Assembly: GCF_037042905.1 (NCBI RefSeq)
Contig: NC_087262.1
Location: 22,487,501 to 22,551,500, forward strand
Origin: Lytechinus pictus
Taxonomy: Eukaryota > Echinodermata > Echinoidea > Temnopleuroida > Toxopneustidae
Direction of reading: 5' to 3'
Length of the DNA: 64,000 bases
Shown here: one piece after another, positions 11,012 through 25,100 of the stretch
Numbering within the stretch: position 1 is the first letter of the stretch
How the letters are laid out: the number at the start of each line of letters is the position of its first letter
Position numbers and translations under genes: made by a program
The notes under the pieces: model-generated
What the model was told of the DNA's origin: nothing
Database searches by the model: none
The model's input: the letters and a program-made list of their open reading frames with translations, nothing else

Positions 11012-13084
11012 CTGAAAGTGATAGAAAGGAGTAATTTAGGTACTTGTTCCGATTACCCGTAAATCATGTAAATTGCAAAAGAACCCATATCCCATGGAAA
11101 AGGGAAAGCAGCATTACTTTGGAGTTATTCATAACTTAAGTTTGAGCATGAAAAATTTATTATGTTGCTGTGGGCTAATACAAATTATTACCAAATTTAC
11201 CCTGAGCCTTTCCTATATATAGACTATAAAATTGCATTATTGAACATGGGAGTTTAATTCTCTTCGACTTACAAAGGAAGATGAGAAAGGTTATAATTAT
11301 TGATATATAGAAAGAAAATAAGAGAATAAAATAAAGACTTAGAAAAGACCGGGGGCATAATAGACAGAGGCAAAGACAAAAATAGGAAAGAAAAAAGTCA
11401 AAGTTTTGTTGTTTAGTGATAATAGTGCTTTGTACAGAGATTGCTAGAATTCAATAATAACATTGCAACGAGCATTATGATCGGATATAATACTTTCCTA
11501 ACGAGATGATTAAAAAATTGCAGTTGCGCATTTTATCACAATTCATCGTTTAAAAAGTAGGATTCAGAAATTTTCATCAATATTCGGTGATTGATATCAA
11601 TCATATATAATGTTTTCAAAACATTCGTTCCATAATAAAGTTATCGTTTCATCATTCTCCTATTTGTTCGAGATATTTTTTTTCATACCCTCGCATTGGG
11701 TATCCCAACCTGTAGTTTAGTATGTGCGGACTGAGGGAAAGCTATTTATTACACTATGTGCAACGATATTTATTGAATAATTTTACTGATGTATATTGTA
11801 TGCGCAATATTATGTCAGCAACCCGAATGGCCCTTGTTATTTTGATTAAAACTAATAAATTGGAAATTGAAACAAACGTAAATTGTATTACCTTTCACAA
11901 AGTAGATTTTATTGTTGGCATGCCAGATGAATGCAGCGGACAAGTCACTCGGTATACCGGGAAACTCGGATTCAATACCTGTCGGATATCCGGAGTCAAT
12001 GCTTTGGTTTGACATGCGCCAGACTTCACTTCCCTGCAAGGATAAATGATTGAGATGATTATAACACTTCATCCTAAAATAGAATGGAAAATGTCCATAT
12101 TTCAAGTACTGGGCAAAATAATTAAATTCCACATAAAATATAATCTCACAGCTCGTTTGATAAAAAAAAATTACCTCGATCGTTTAAAATTGCCTAGAAT
12201 TTGTAAATATTTAAACCACCATCTGGTTTGCCCCTACCTCCAATTTGTTTTTAATAGATAAAATCCAGAAATATCGTGAATCGCCACAAAGGACCTACAT
12301 TGTCCACGTATTTCTCAGAAAGTGCAATGAATAAATGAGATCTATTTCATTTTTTATCTTTCAAAAATAAAATATTTCTTTTCATCGGTGCATTTACATC
12401 TCTTCCATAATGAACATGGCGAATTATTGATTTGATGCTTAACTGATATTTTTCCTCCAGATTTTGTGATAATTATTGCGGTAAAAAAACAATCTTTACT
12501 CGTACCTTAAAGACGTATGTTTTTCCAGTGGCCGGGTAGTAGAAAGAAGCATCCGGACCATCGGGTAGTCCGGGAAAGTCTTCTTGGATCCGTTTAGGAT
12601 ATCCGGCATCAATTATGTTACTGGACATTCTATAACAGTAAGTGGCTATAAATATATAAAGAGTATGCATGAATCGATGCAGAGACAAATATAACTTCGG
12701 TTTATACCATATGAATTTAGGGGAAGCAGCTGAAGTAATCATCGTATGTAAAGGAGGAAATCATTTCTGTGCACTTTGATGGTTCTAGATTGTTTTTGTC
12801 CGTACACTAACATGTTTCACCCACAAAGATAAGAATGGGGAACAATAATGTTCTAATGTTCACTGAAAGTAGACCGCAGTTTTTAATCGAGGATGGAATT
12901 GAGGAAAATGTACTTTAGAGTTTTTAATACTGGAATATGCTAAAAATTACACGAATATAATTCTTAATCCTGACCAACATCTATCTCTCTAAGGATTTGG
13001 CCAGCATTTAATCTGCCTTTTCGTTTACTAACTTATCTCACTCCACTCTCAATTCCTCTGATTTCAGATAGGAACAATCCAAAT

Positions 13085-13123
<39 letters not shown>

Positions 13124-16100
13124 TACATTTAATCTGAAATTTTTCCAAATATTTTTTTCAGTGTGTTCCTTTTTCATATTGACTTAACTACCGTCCACCT
13201 GGTGACACCTAGTACCTCGGCATATCCGAAAAATGTAGGCCTACCGTGCTGACTGGTAAGATTTATCTTGAAAGGGAGGGACAAGCGCAAATAGTTCGGA
13301 ATCTTATTGTAAAATTATTCTCTTTTCACATTGAAAGAATGCAAAAGATGAAGAAGAAGAAGAAGAAAAGAAGAAGAAGAAGACATTAATCTATCTCACC
13401 GTTGCATAGATAATGTCTGCCATCCTGTGTACTCGTGGCCCATGTTATGGTTACAGGGAAACAATTGGCGCCTGATCCATCAGGCTGCTCAGGATCATTA
13501 GCGTTTACGCCTGCAGATGAATGGAAAAAAATCATTAAAAGGGAGAAATGGTGTGGAGCCATGATTGTGTCAAAGGTCAAAATAGTTTTTGTTTTGGCTA
13601 TTGGACTTTGCACCCAGGATTTTATTTTTTCTGAAGTAGGGTCTTAATTATTTTTTAATGTCAAGAATTGTTTCCCAAAATGTCTGCCAAGAACATCATT
13701 TTGTGTAATTGAATATAATTTCTTGATATCAAGATTTCGATTACTTTGAATATCAATAAATGGCATAATTATGATTTAAATATATTTTTTTGCTACACGT
13801 ATGTCGGTATACGCTGGTTAAAACATTAAGGTGTGGCAGCTTTTTTTTTAGCAAAGCAATAGCATCGTTAATAGAATCGTTAATAGATTTGTGTGCTTAG
13901 TAAAATAGGGGGCCGGATCGAGGATCATTCATATTAAATATGATACAATGTTGGCTCTTGGGAGGGCGGGGTGTGGGTGGGTTTAATGTTTCTTATTTGT
14001 TATAGGCCTATTCCTTAGTGACCTAATTCTACCGCTCTTCTTTACAGAGATGTTTTTAATTAAATGAAGATTTCTAAATAAGTTGTAAATTACTTGATTT
14101 GATTTCACGCAATCCATTTTGGATGAAAGCGTTACTAATAAAACATTTGGAAGAATAAAAATGTAGTTACATAGGCAGAGGCGGATCCAGGATTTTCCAG
14201 GGGAGGGGGGGCACATTTTTCCGATGAAAATTTTACGAGCAAATAAAAAAGGGTCCTCACTTTCAAATGGGTGGGGGCACACTTGGGTATAAACAGTATA
14301 TTTACATTACAATTTTGATTATGGCTCAGAAGGGGGGGGGGGGCACGAGTTGGATGTGCCCCCCTCCTGTATCCGGAAGTGCACAAAGGGATGCGGGGAT
14401 ATATATATACACACCCAGAGTGCGTCCTACAAAAAAGGAAACCCGTGTTCAGAGATAAACCTCACAATTATAAAACATGTTTTACTATGAATTTGATACT
14501 TATGGTAAAGAGTGAAATCTCAACTTTAATTCAAGACCAACAGCTTAGAAAATTATTCACGCTAGAGGTTATCAAACAATAAATATTGAGGCCTTTCAGA
14601 AACGATTTGTGCAGAAACTCATGTAAGAATCTGAATCGACTCTCATTTCAGGGTCTTAATCAGGGATCAGTGAGAGAAACTTAACAAACGAATACAAAAG
14701 AAATGCTTATGAGTCAATCGTCGAAAAAGCACGGTTGTCGTATCTTGAACCATCTTGTCCAAATTTTCTGTGCAACCTGATTTGACATTAAAATTTCAAA
14801 CTTGTCTTGCTCAATAATGTATGAAGTGTTCGTCGCATATTAGGTATCAAAATGTAGAGGAATAATTGCATTGCATGATGATGTAAATGAAATATCATCA
14901 TTGATTTGCGTTTGAAAAAAAAATGTGGGAATCCCGGTTTCCTTTTTTCTGAGATGCCCTGTATATACGTCCCCCATGCAGCCTCTTTTTGTCTTTTTGT
15001 CACGCCTATAACTATAACAGGGCCTATAATAATCATGATTATGATGCTGCAAGTTCATATTCATATATATATATTAATGTATACAGTCGAGTGTGTAAAG
15101 CTTAATGAAATGAATGCGTACCATATATAGCTTGTATACCGGCGATGTCATCACGATCAAGAGCAAAAGTCGCATTGTAACCTAAATAGAAGGGAAACAT
15201 CACAGCACCCCTAACGTCAGAATGGTCGAGACCCAAGCTGTGTCCGAACTCGTGTGTGGCAACCTGTAACAGGTTTGTTCCTGAAAAAAATGATCAAACT
15301 ATTTCAAAAGAGGGGTGTATATGTTTATGCGGGTGCTATGGGGCGATCACACATCGGCCGGTTAAGATGGCGGTTCGTGGTGGATCGGCGATTCGCAGTG
15401 CTCCACCATCAAAGACCATGGTCATACCGTAATAAACCCTGGTCATCCGTCACTCATAAAACCCCGGAAATAGTGGGGAAATTGCGAAAATATTATCAAA
15501 ATTAATTTTTCGTAGTGGTTTTAGAGGCTTGAAGTGACCGTGTTCAAACGCACTTCACCGTCTAAAGAAAAGCATCATCCGTGCTTTCATCGCAAGATCC
15601 GTAATAATGATGTAGGCCTAATGATCGACACCGTCATAATCCGCCAGTCAGATTTTTTGCTTACCGGATCTACAATGTAAACATAGTAACTACCCGAAAG
15701 TGTCGGACTTGACACGGAAGCATCGCGATCTCATGAAGGAGCTATACGATATAATACATACATGTGCATGTGTGTGTGTGAGGGTGCCCTTGTATGTGTG
15801 TGTGTATAAAAAAAAACAATGGAAAACTGAACTGTGTCCCCCACCTTTGAGGAGATATTGCAGCCCATGTCAGCACCCCCACTGAAAAAAAATCGTTCCT
15901 ATATAGGGCCATGTGCCTGTAAGAAGGTCACATGGGTGACCGCCCATGTGATTTTCAAGTAATAAATAAACATTATGTTCAAATACAAGAGATCGATGAA
16001 AACGAACGAAAAAAAAGTAGACCTATAGCAAAGGAAAAGGCTGGGTCGTAAAACAATATTATTGAGACAATGTCTCTATATGAAAAACACGATGCTACTG

Positions 16101-19100
16101 GGGGGGTATAGTTAATATCATTATCGCTATTTCCATTTCCGAAACAACCTTTTCATCGATTGTCTCTTGAAATACAATAATGGTTTACCTGTACTTTGAC
16201 CATCCGTAAATGTTTCACCGTCATCAAAGTGGGCGTCACCCGCTAGGCTAACTGGGGGAGATGTCGGATAGAATGCATGCGCAAGCGTACCGCCGGGCCC
16301 ATCGAAAGGACCATTGTCACCGTGTGCGCCCTCTTCGAATGATACTTGGATCTCCGCGTCACTGCCGGTTCCCTCAGTAATATCCAAAGCAGAGGCATCT
16401 TCCCAAAACTGTATCAGAAATCGGTAAAAAATAAGATCATATTTTAACGTAGGTATACATTTGCATGATCTGATCACTAAATTTCATAGGAATGTTATTC
16501 TTTCGTTATCATAACGGTTCAATTCATTTTGTAAATCATTTTTTGTAAAAAAAAAAAAAAAGCAGTTCTAGTCATAAAAGCGCGGGAGGAATGTTCTCCG
16601 TGAGGGGTGCATGATTACGGGTTAAAAAAGAAAACAAAATAAAACAAATGAAGCACCTAATGTGGCAACTTATGGATGTGCCTCTAAACTATAGAATAAA
16701 GATTTTCACAATGTAAAGGTTTAATGACGATGATGATCGTGGTGATTGTTGATGATAGTTTTCATCACTGCTGCTACTACTATGATTTTATTATCATTTT
16801 CATTATCATAATTTTCATCATCGTCATAATCATCATCATCATCATGTTTATCATCATCCATGATCATATTCATCGTCATGAAAAGCATACCTGGAGTGCA
16901 TTATTCATAATATTTGTTACGTGATTTCTTCTTAGGTCGTTCGTTCCGTCATTAAGGCGCCACTTGAGTTCGTTCTTTTCCCATTTGTTACCAGTGAGTA
17001 CGTATCTTTTTCTACGCCTAGCCGCGAGGCTATCCAGCGAACCCGTGTTCGGATCGTTGTCCGGGTTATCCGGGTCGACATCGGATAGTCCGCATCGAGG
17101 GGTGTTCATCATGTTGTAGGTTGTATCATCCAAAATTCCTATTATTTTGTTTGAGGACGGATAAAAAATGCACCAAAATATGAAGTACATTGTAATTATA
17201 ATCAGTGGCAATGGCAGGTCTGTGATCATACGATTGGATTGATGTGTTGAATCTTAATGGGCGCCGGACTTATATGTGGAGCTAAAAGTCGGGTTTAGTA
17301 ATCGTTGCGTTTTGTATCCCCTTGGGCGGCACCATAACACATTTTATTTTAAAGGGGGGGGGGTAAGAGACATCCTGAACAGGTGGCGGTTTTTTTTCAG
17401 TTGAATGACATGGTTATCAATTCGATTATACATTTACACCGTCTATATTTAATTTAGATATTTGTTCTTTCTTCCTTCCCCATATAAAGCTATCATGAAT
17501 AATAATGATGATATTACCATTGTTATTGTAATCATGATTTATGGTAATTATTCGAATTTGCATTTATCAAAATCAACATAAATCATAACATACATTTACT
17601 TTACAATTGAACATAACTGAGAAAATCTAAATTTACAGAATATCCTATTCCAAACAAAAATCCATTTACATATGGTAAAAAAAATATATGCAAATATCTG
17701 AGAAATATAATGATAGCAATAAAGAAGAAGATGATGATGATGATAATAATAATAATAATATGTTATTATTATTATTATATGTAATCAACAAAAGTACCAT
17801 TATATAATTAAGACAAACGTGAAACTATATTTTTGGAAAGGGGGGGGGGGGGTAAATGAAATAATAATGATATGAAACCAACCTGTTACATTAATTTTTA
17901 CAAACTTCTGGAAGCGTCTAAGCGATGCGCTTTGTACCTCTTGACTAGATGCCAATCCACCTACCATGTCTGAATCTTTAAGGTATCCAAAAGTGTTGAG
18001 GAATTTCTGGTTTCGTCGGATAAAAAAGAGATGTCAAAATGAAGAAAAAGTAGTTCTTACTTTGTTACTTTCTTACCCCTGTCAGATTTACGTGAATAAA
18101 AAAAATCGTTATGGTCGTCTTTAAGGTTGATGACCTGGTTTGGGGTCAGTGGCGTACCGTGGGTCACGGCATTGGGGGGGGGGCACCAGCAAAAATTTTG
18201 AGTCACTTAGTGAGCGCACGAAGCGCGCTCAGTTGCCAGGTATACTGACCTAATAGAGACACTGATTTTAAGGACAATGCCATTGAACGGATAAATGTAT
18301 CTCACTGGCCAAATAATGCGAGCGCGAAGCGCGAGCTGAACATTTTTGATATTCAGACCTAATTTAAGGGACATTATAATCAAATTTTTGTAATCATAAT
18401 ACGTATATCTGTCTCGCTAAACAATGCGAGCGCGAAGCGCGAGCTGAAAATTTTGTATATATTGAACCCAAACAGGGACATTTTAAGGACTATATTTTAG
18501 GAATCCATTAAGAGTACACATATCTCACCATACTAATGCGAGTGCCAAGCGCTTGCTGAAGTTTGTTAGAATAACATCTAAACACATGCATGAAGCACTT
18601 TCTTGTAGTCATTGTAATGATTATCATACGCATCTCACTAATCAAATATTGCAAGCGCGAAGCGCGAGCTGAAAATTTAGATAATTCAGACCAGAAGTGG
18701 GGGCATTCTAAGGCTTGCTTGTAGGAATTCAGACCATACGTATTTCACTAACCAATTGATGCGAGCGTGAAGCGCGAGCCGAAAAATTTTGATATTCAGA
18801 TGAGAAAAAGAGACATTTTAAGGACTGATTTTAGGAATTCATGGAGGGCAGACATATTTCACCAATCCACTAATGCGAACGTAATCACGGACAGGAAATG
18901 TTTTTTTATTAAGACCTTAACATGGGGCAATCACTTTAAGTAGTCATGAAAAAGAAGCATATGTCACTACATAAAACAATAACTCGAAGTGCGAGGAAAT
19001 ATATTTGGTGTATATAGTTGACTTGAAAACGGGAGGTTTTAGTACAACAGGATTATATATCTCGTTAAGCAGACAATGCGAGCACCAGGAACAATGAAGA

Positions 19101-22100
19101 CATAGGCCCTGGGCAAATTATGTTTCATAAAGTTATGATGAAAAATGTCTGTTATGTAATGTAACATAACATAATTATAATATAATATAACATTATAATG
19201 AATGATAATGTCTTCTTTCCTACTACGTTTCTCTTCTTTTCTCCCTCTTTTTCTCCTTTTCCCCGTTTTTTTTTTTTTTTTGGTCAGCCGATTGGGGGGG
19301 CACGTGCCCCCCCATGCCCCCCCGTAGTTACGCCACTGTTTGGGGTCACACCTAACCTATATTCGCGGGTCATTTTCTGATCAGTACAATGACCCCATAT
19401 CTGGACCCGTCAAGCGGGCCTCGCCCCGTCCCCCGCCCCTCACCTACCAACTCATCCACCCCCTTTTCCGTTGCATATCAATATTTTGATTAACGAAAAT
19501 GGGTCTATATTTTTTGCTTGTCAGACAGTTTTATCGGAAAAATGTTCACCATAAATGACTTTTCTTTGCAAGTCATTTCTTAAAACAAATCTTTCCTGCT
19601 TATAGCCTACATCAAAGTGTGTTCTTAATTACAGCGCGTCCCAGAAAAAAATGTCCAGTCAGAGCGCCACGCGTATGCTAATGAGCACGATCGCTGAAAT
19701 TTATTCAGAATCCCATCCGCCCGAAAATCATCTAGCGGGACTCTCGTAGATCGCGAGATATCACGAGAGTCATGCAGGTCTCGTTCTAATGACGTCATAC
19801 TCTTCACCCTAAAAGCCAAGATGGAAGAATGCAACCGTAAGTAAATCTTGAAATCTTTAGCTTTATTTTGATATGAAATATGTGGTAATCCAGAAAAAAA
19901 TTGAACCTGAAATAATGCTTTAGATCTAGGCAATATTTTAGCCGGATCGGAGATCGAATTTTTCATTAGAATGTTGTTTTTTACGTCCTGACCCTCCTCA
20001 GAATTTTTGGCTTTCGTGAAGCCTCCGATGTTGTAGAATATATTTCAGTGATGAACATGTGTAAATATCTCTGGGACGCAAAATCTCCTTCGTACTCGTA
20101 TTTTACGATGAAACTACCTCAAATTTTCCATTTTGTCAACTGCACTGACGCTGATTCTTCTTTTGTACTTGTTTATTTTATTGAGTGATGACGTCAGCCA
20201 TGGTCTCGCGCGGAGTAACCAACTGGTGGGTCAGTTCCATTAGTGTATTTTTGTGTCTTGTTTAAAAAGCTTGGTGCCCAATTCTCTCACATTGATTGTG
20301 CGAGGGCCAAATCATTGCCATGCGAACTTGAAATAAAGATTAGATCTAGTTTGAAATTATTTTGTAATTATTCCATGAGGTTGCAATCTAATTTTGTGCC
20401 TTATATTCTGATGCATTTCATCCAAATCAGACTATTATTTGAGACTGAGAGTGAGATGAGATAGAGCTCGAGAGCTGTGAGTGCCTGTGACACTAGTGTC
20501 AGTGACATGACACTGTCAACAGTTGTCTAAAAAAAAAGGGAATTGACAGATTGAGATTGACTGACTTCTTGACTAGCCATGAGGCTCCTTGAGAGTAAAT
20601 ATCATTCATTAACGTGTGCTTACCTTCCTTGGAGCCAGGGATTGCATCCCATACATTTGCGTGTACCGCGAAAAAAAAACCAGAAATTTTACGCTCTCGA
20701 GATTTCTACTTTCCATATAAGAGAGGTAGATCTAGTCCTAAATCATGTGAATGGGATATACAACTTCATCTCTGACATTTTTACATTTAAACAAGAATTC
20801 ATTAAAAAGACAGAAAACTTTCAACGATGTTCATGTCACCATCATGTTTTTTTTTTTTTTTGCCAAGGCTACAAAACGCCTATTGAGGAAATGAAGTTGT
20901 ATCCCATTTACATGATTTAGGTATAGATCTTTTAGAAGGAAAGTAGAAATCTTGGGGAGAGTATGCATTCTGGGTCAGGAGCCTCCTGGCTACAGGTATT
21001 CTCTCTAGTTGTCACTTGTCAGTACTAATAGATCTCTATTGTAATTGATTATTGAATTAAAGTTATTAAGTAAATTGAAAATGAATTATGGAAACCTCAA
21101 TAATAAACCTTGGTTAACAAAGGTGTCATTATAGATTTTTTTTAGAATTCAATTTAATCGTAGAATCTAATGTTAGATCTAAGCTTGATCTACTTTCTTT
21201 GAAAATTTAAATTCAAGACTCGGGCAATATACTAATCAAGAAGTTAACGTCCATGGGAACTAATTCATTTACTCATATTTTGTGGACTTTGAATTTTGAT
21301 GAGACAAAAATACATTTTAGCCCAAGATTTATTCAAGAAAGTTTGCATTTTTCAGGTGACAATCTGACATAGACTCAGATTTGAATTTTATTGCATTTTT
21401 AAAAACATGTATCATTACATGATTAATTGTGCAGATGGGTGAGGCCTGAGGGGCCCTGATATGGTGGGGGGGGGGGGGCTTTCATTATCATAACTGCACT
21501 TTTTGCTATAAATTTTATTACAAACAGCTAAAACTTACCATCCAATTATGATTTTTTGCATGATCCCAGGCTATGTTCTGCTCAGTCCTCCCCCTTCCCA
21601 CTCCAAAAAAAAAAAGAAGAAACATTCTGCGGCCTTTGGGTATCCACACAGACAATGTCATTGTACAGATATTTTTAAGAAGTGCCATACTGATACAGCA
21701 ACGCTTTGATAATTGAATTGTCACACTGCTGATTTTATTTTCTGGGGGAGCAGCAAAATTATTTTTTGATGGAGATGTGTCCCTCAAACCCTGAAATGGG
21801 AGTTCAAGAGGGAAACATACATGAACATGTATTTGTTTTTAATATAGTTAGGAAATATGAGCAATATTTTGATAAACTAAAGTATGAATCTATGCATTTT
21901 ATTTATTGTAAATTACTGAGCCTGCAAATTCTTTTTGCTTTGGGCAAAAATATTACTTGGATGGGCGCTTCTATTGCTATTTCAATAGATTTGTTTGCTA
22001 TTTTTTCCACCGTGTCCTTCTTCATTAAGTGCTGACAAATTTTTATATGTGAACATTGTAATTTTGCTCTGAGTAAATAAATGATAGGAAGTTAAATGTT

Positions 22101-25100
22101 ATGTTATTACATATTGCAATTATTTTCTTTGTAATGACATTTAACTCTCTGTCCTTTTGTTTTATTGCTTTCCTAGTTTGGAATTTATTTTGTTGTAAAA
22201 GCAATCTTTTCTTTTTTTTTCTTTACAGATCACCTTCACATCTGTCTGGATGCCAAGTTCTTTTGATAGGAGACTCAATTGTGCGACACGCTGTTTTTAA
22301 TGGACCCTTTTCTTCTGAAACTTTGTGCTTTCCAGGGGCTAATGTTACATCGTTAAGATCATCATTCGTCAAATCTTTCAGAATTACTTCGACTTTTCTA
22401 CAAAGGCTGTTTTCATCCATATAGGAACAAACAATTTAGAACATAGTGTTTGGGAAAAGGATTCCAAAGCATTTCATAATTTGTATATTAGTGTTAGAGA
22501 GCAATTTCGGTGTGCAAAGATTATTAACTGTTTGGGATAAAGTACAGATTCCCATATACTATTATCCAGACATTGAATTATATGGCTTTGTTGTATCCAG
22601 GGATGATGGGGAAGTACATGTAGCATGCCAGTGGGACACAGATGAAAGTATTGAAAAGATTAAATCAAATGTTTTATATCTCACAAGGGGTTGTTCTTGT
22701 GCCAAGAGCAAATGTCATAACCGTTTATGTAAATGTAGAAAAGAGGGTAGATTTTGTGGGCCAGGTTGCCGCTGTAGACAGTGCCAAAATCTTACTGCTG
22801 TAGAGAAACTGGCAAGTGATAGCGACTCCAGTGAAGAAGATTCTGATATTGATCATTTTGATTATGATTCTGATTTTGATGAAGTTCCTTGTGATAAAAC
22901 AAATATCGAAGGTACCATTGAAATCGACATTGATGGTGATTTATCTCTGTTTGAAGATTTGCAGGAAGACTGTTCAGATTATGAGTAGGCATTCTCTGTG
23001 TCATGTTCTTGTAGCCCTTTAAAATCATTCATCAGTCATTTAATCAGTCTATTATATGCCAGTATTCATTGGCTGCTGTGAGGGTGAAGTTTGTTACATT
23101 GAATCAATTCATGATAGCTATTACTTTTATATTATGTACATGTTTTTTTTAATGGTTATAATTTTTGTTTAAAGAACATTTATAAGAAGGCATGACAGGC
23201 AATGTGGAAATGTTGGTGAGCATTTACACATGTTTTTTATGCATGTGATACCTTTTTATTTGTATATCATTAAGTGTCTGCAACATTACACTATTTCCAC
23301 ATTATGCATAACAGAAGAAGTTGAACTATTTTTTTTTTCCACAAGTATGCACATTTTTCATATATTTAACGTACCTTGCCATGTTATGTTTATTCTTGCT
23401 TTTTACTGCAATACATATGAGTCAGTGTATGTATACGTTTCTTGCCAGTTCCATTGAGGTCTTGCAGGTCAATCATTTTGGTAGCTGAAATAATAGTTGT
23501 CGTAGTTGTATGAAACAAATGTGAAGTTTCTTACGACAATTGTGAGGCTTAAGCAGAATACATGATGGTTACATGTATTTTGTTAGATTGGCTAATTATT
23601 TCATTAGCAATATATAGAGGTGCAGTACATGTATTTCCTCTTGAACTTTGACGCAGCTTTTTTCAATATGTGTGTGATTTACAATATCCTATAAAACAGT
23701 TGTGTATATTATTATTATTATTTTGCCCTGTTGTTGCTTTGCTTTTGCTACTTATGATTATGATTATGTAAATGTGTAACTTTTTTTGCTTACATACATG
23801 TATTGAACCTTTTGTACAAGTTGTCATGATGGTGAGCATTGAACTACCCTTGTTCCTACTTTTACATGTACATTATATATATTTTCATGATCACCTCTTT
23901 ATAAATTGTTTTTCCTTGTCATTTAGATAGTGCATTGTGGCAGTTTCTTGCAGGTCAATCATTTTGGCAACTCAGATAATAGTTTTTGTAGTTACATGTA
24001 TATGAAACAAATGATAAGTTTCTTACAGCAATTGTGAGGCTTAAGCTAAATACATGATGGTTACATGTATTTTGTTAGATTGGCTAATTATTTCATTAGC
24101 AATATATAGAGGTGCAGTACATGTATTTCCTCTTGAACTTTGACGCAGCTTTTTCAATATGTTTGTGATTTACAATATCCTATAAAACAGTTGTGTATAT
24201 TATTTTACCCTGCTGTTGCTGTTCCTACTTATGATTATGTAAATGTGTAAATTTTTTGTTTATGTAAATGTGTAAATTTTTTGTTTATATGTTGAAGCAC
24301 TTGTACAAGTTGTCATGATGGTGAGCATTGAACTACCCTTGTTCCTACTTTTACATGTACATTATGTATATTTTCATGATCACCTTTTTATAAATTGTTT
24401 TTTCCTTGCCATTTAGAGAGTGCATAGTGGCAGTTTTAACATCTCATACACATGTTAACAATGGGGACATTATTACAGTTGGTGATACGTATATTGACCC
24501 CAGTAATTCCATATATTGTAATATGTATTACCTAGATATACATGTATGTAAACGTATGGCTGAATTATTTCTTTTATGAGGCAGTTTTGATGGCACTGAC
24601 TTCTGTATACAAAGATTATTTCACTTGTTTCCTGTCATGACTACCAAAGTAATTTCACTGATGACGGGCTTTCCTAAACAATACATTCCTTGTTTATAAA
24701 ATTGTTTTAACTCATATTTACCTCAACTACTGTCTGCTTGCCAAAGACATTCAGGGAGCATTAGATGTAAAACTGCCTTTATCTTTATTAACATGTTTGA
24801 TTGTAAAACAAAAACAGTATTCACTTATACTCTCTTCATGTACTTGCCTTGAATGATATTAGGTGCCAAAGTTTTTTGCTTGTATTTATATGTTTTGTAA
24901 ACATGAGTTTCAAGAGTTTGATGTTGGAAATAAACTCTTTTTTTCTTGTTAAAATTGATCAGATATTGAACATGCTTTCAATTTTTTTTCTTTAGGAATA
25001 TCCATTTACTATGAGCTAGATTTTGAATTCATGCATTGTATTGCACTGAAGATCTGAATATGAGAATATAGAAGAATAAATGAAGAAAGAAATAGAAAAA

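Noticed and set aside
12627..12628. Alternative acceptor for MMP exon 7
   Set aside because: It would break the reading frame with exon 6; the acceptor at 12646-12647 fits phase 1 and completes blade 1 (YCYRM).
20579..20920. 113-codon plus-strand frame as a gene
   Set aside because: No domain, no splice context and a poly(T) run near the end; not convincing.
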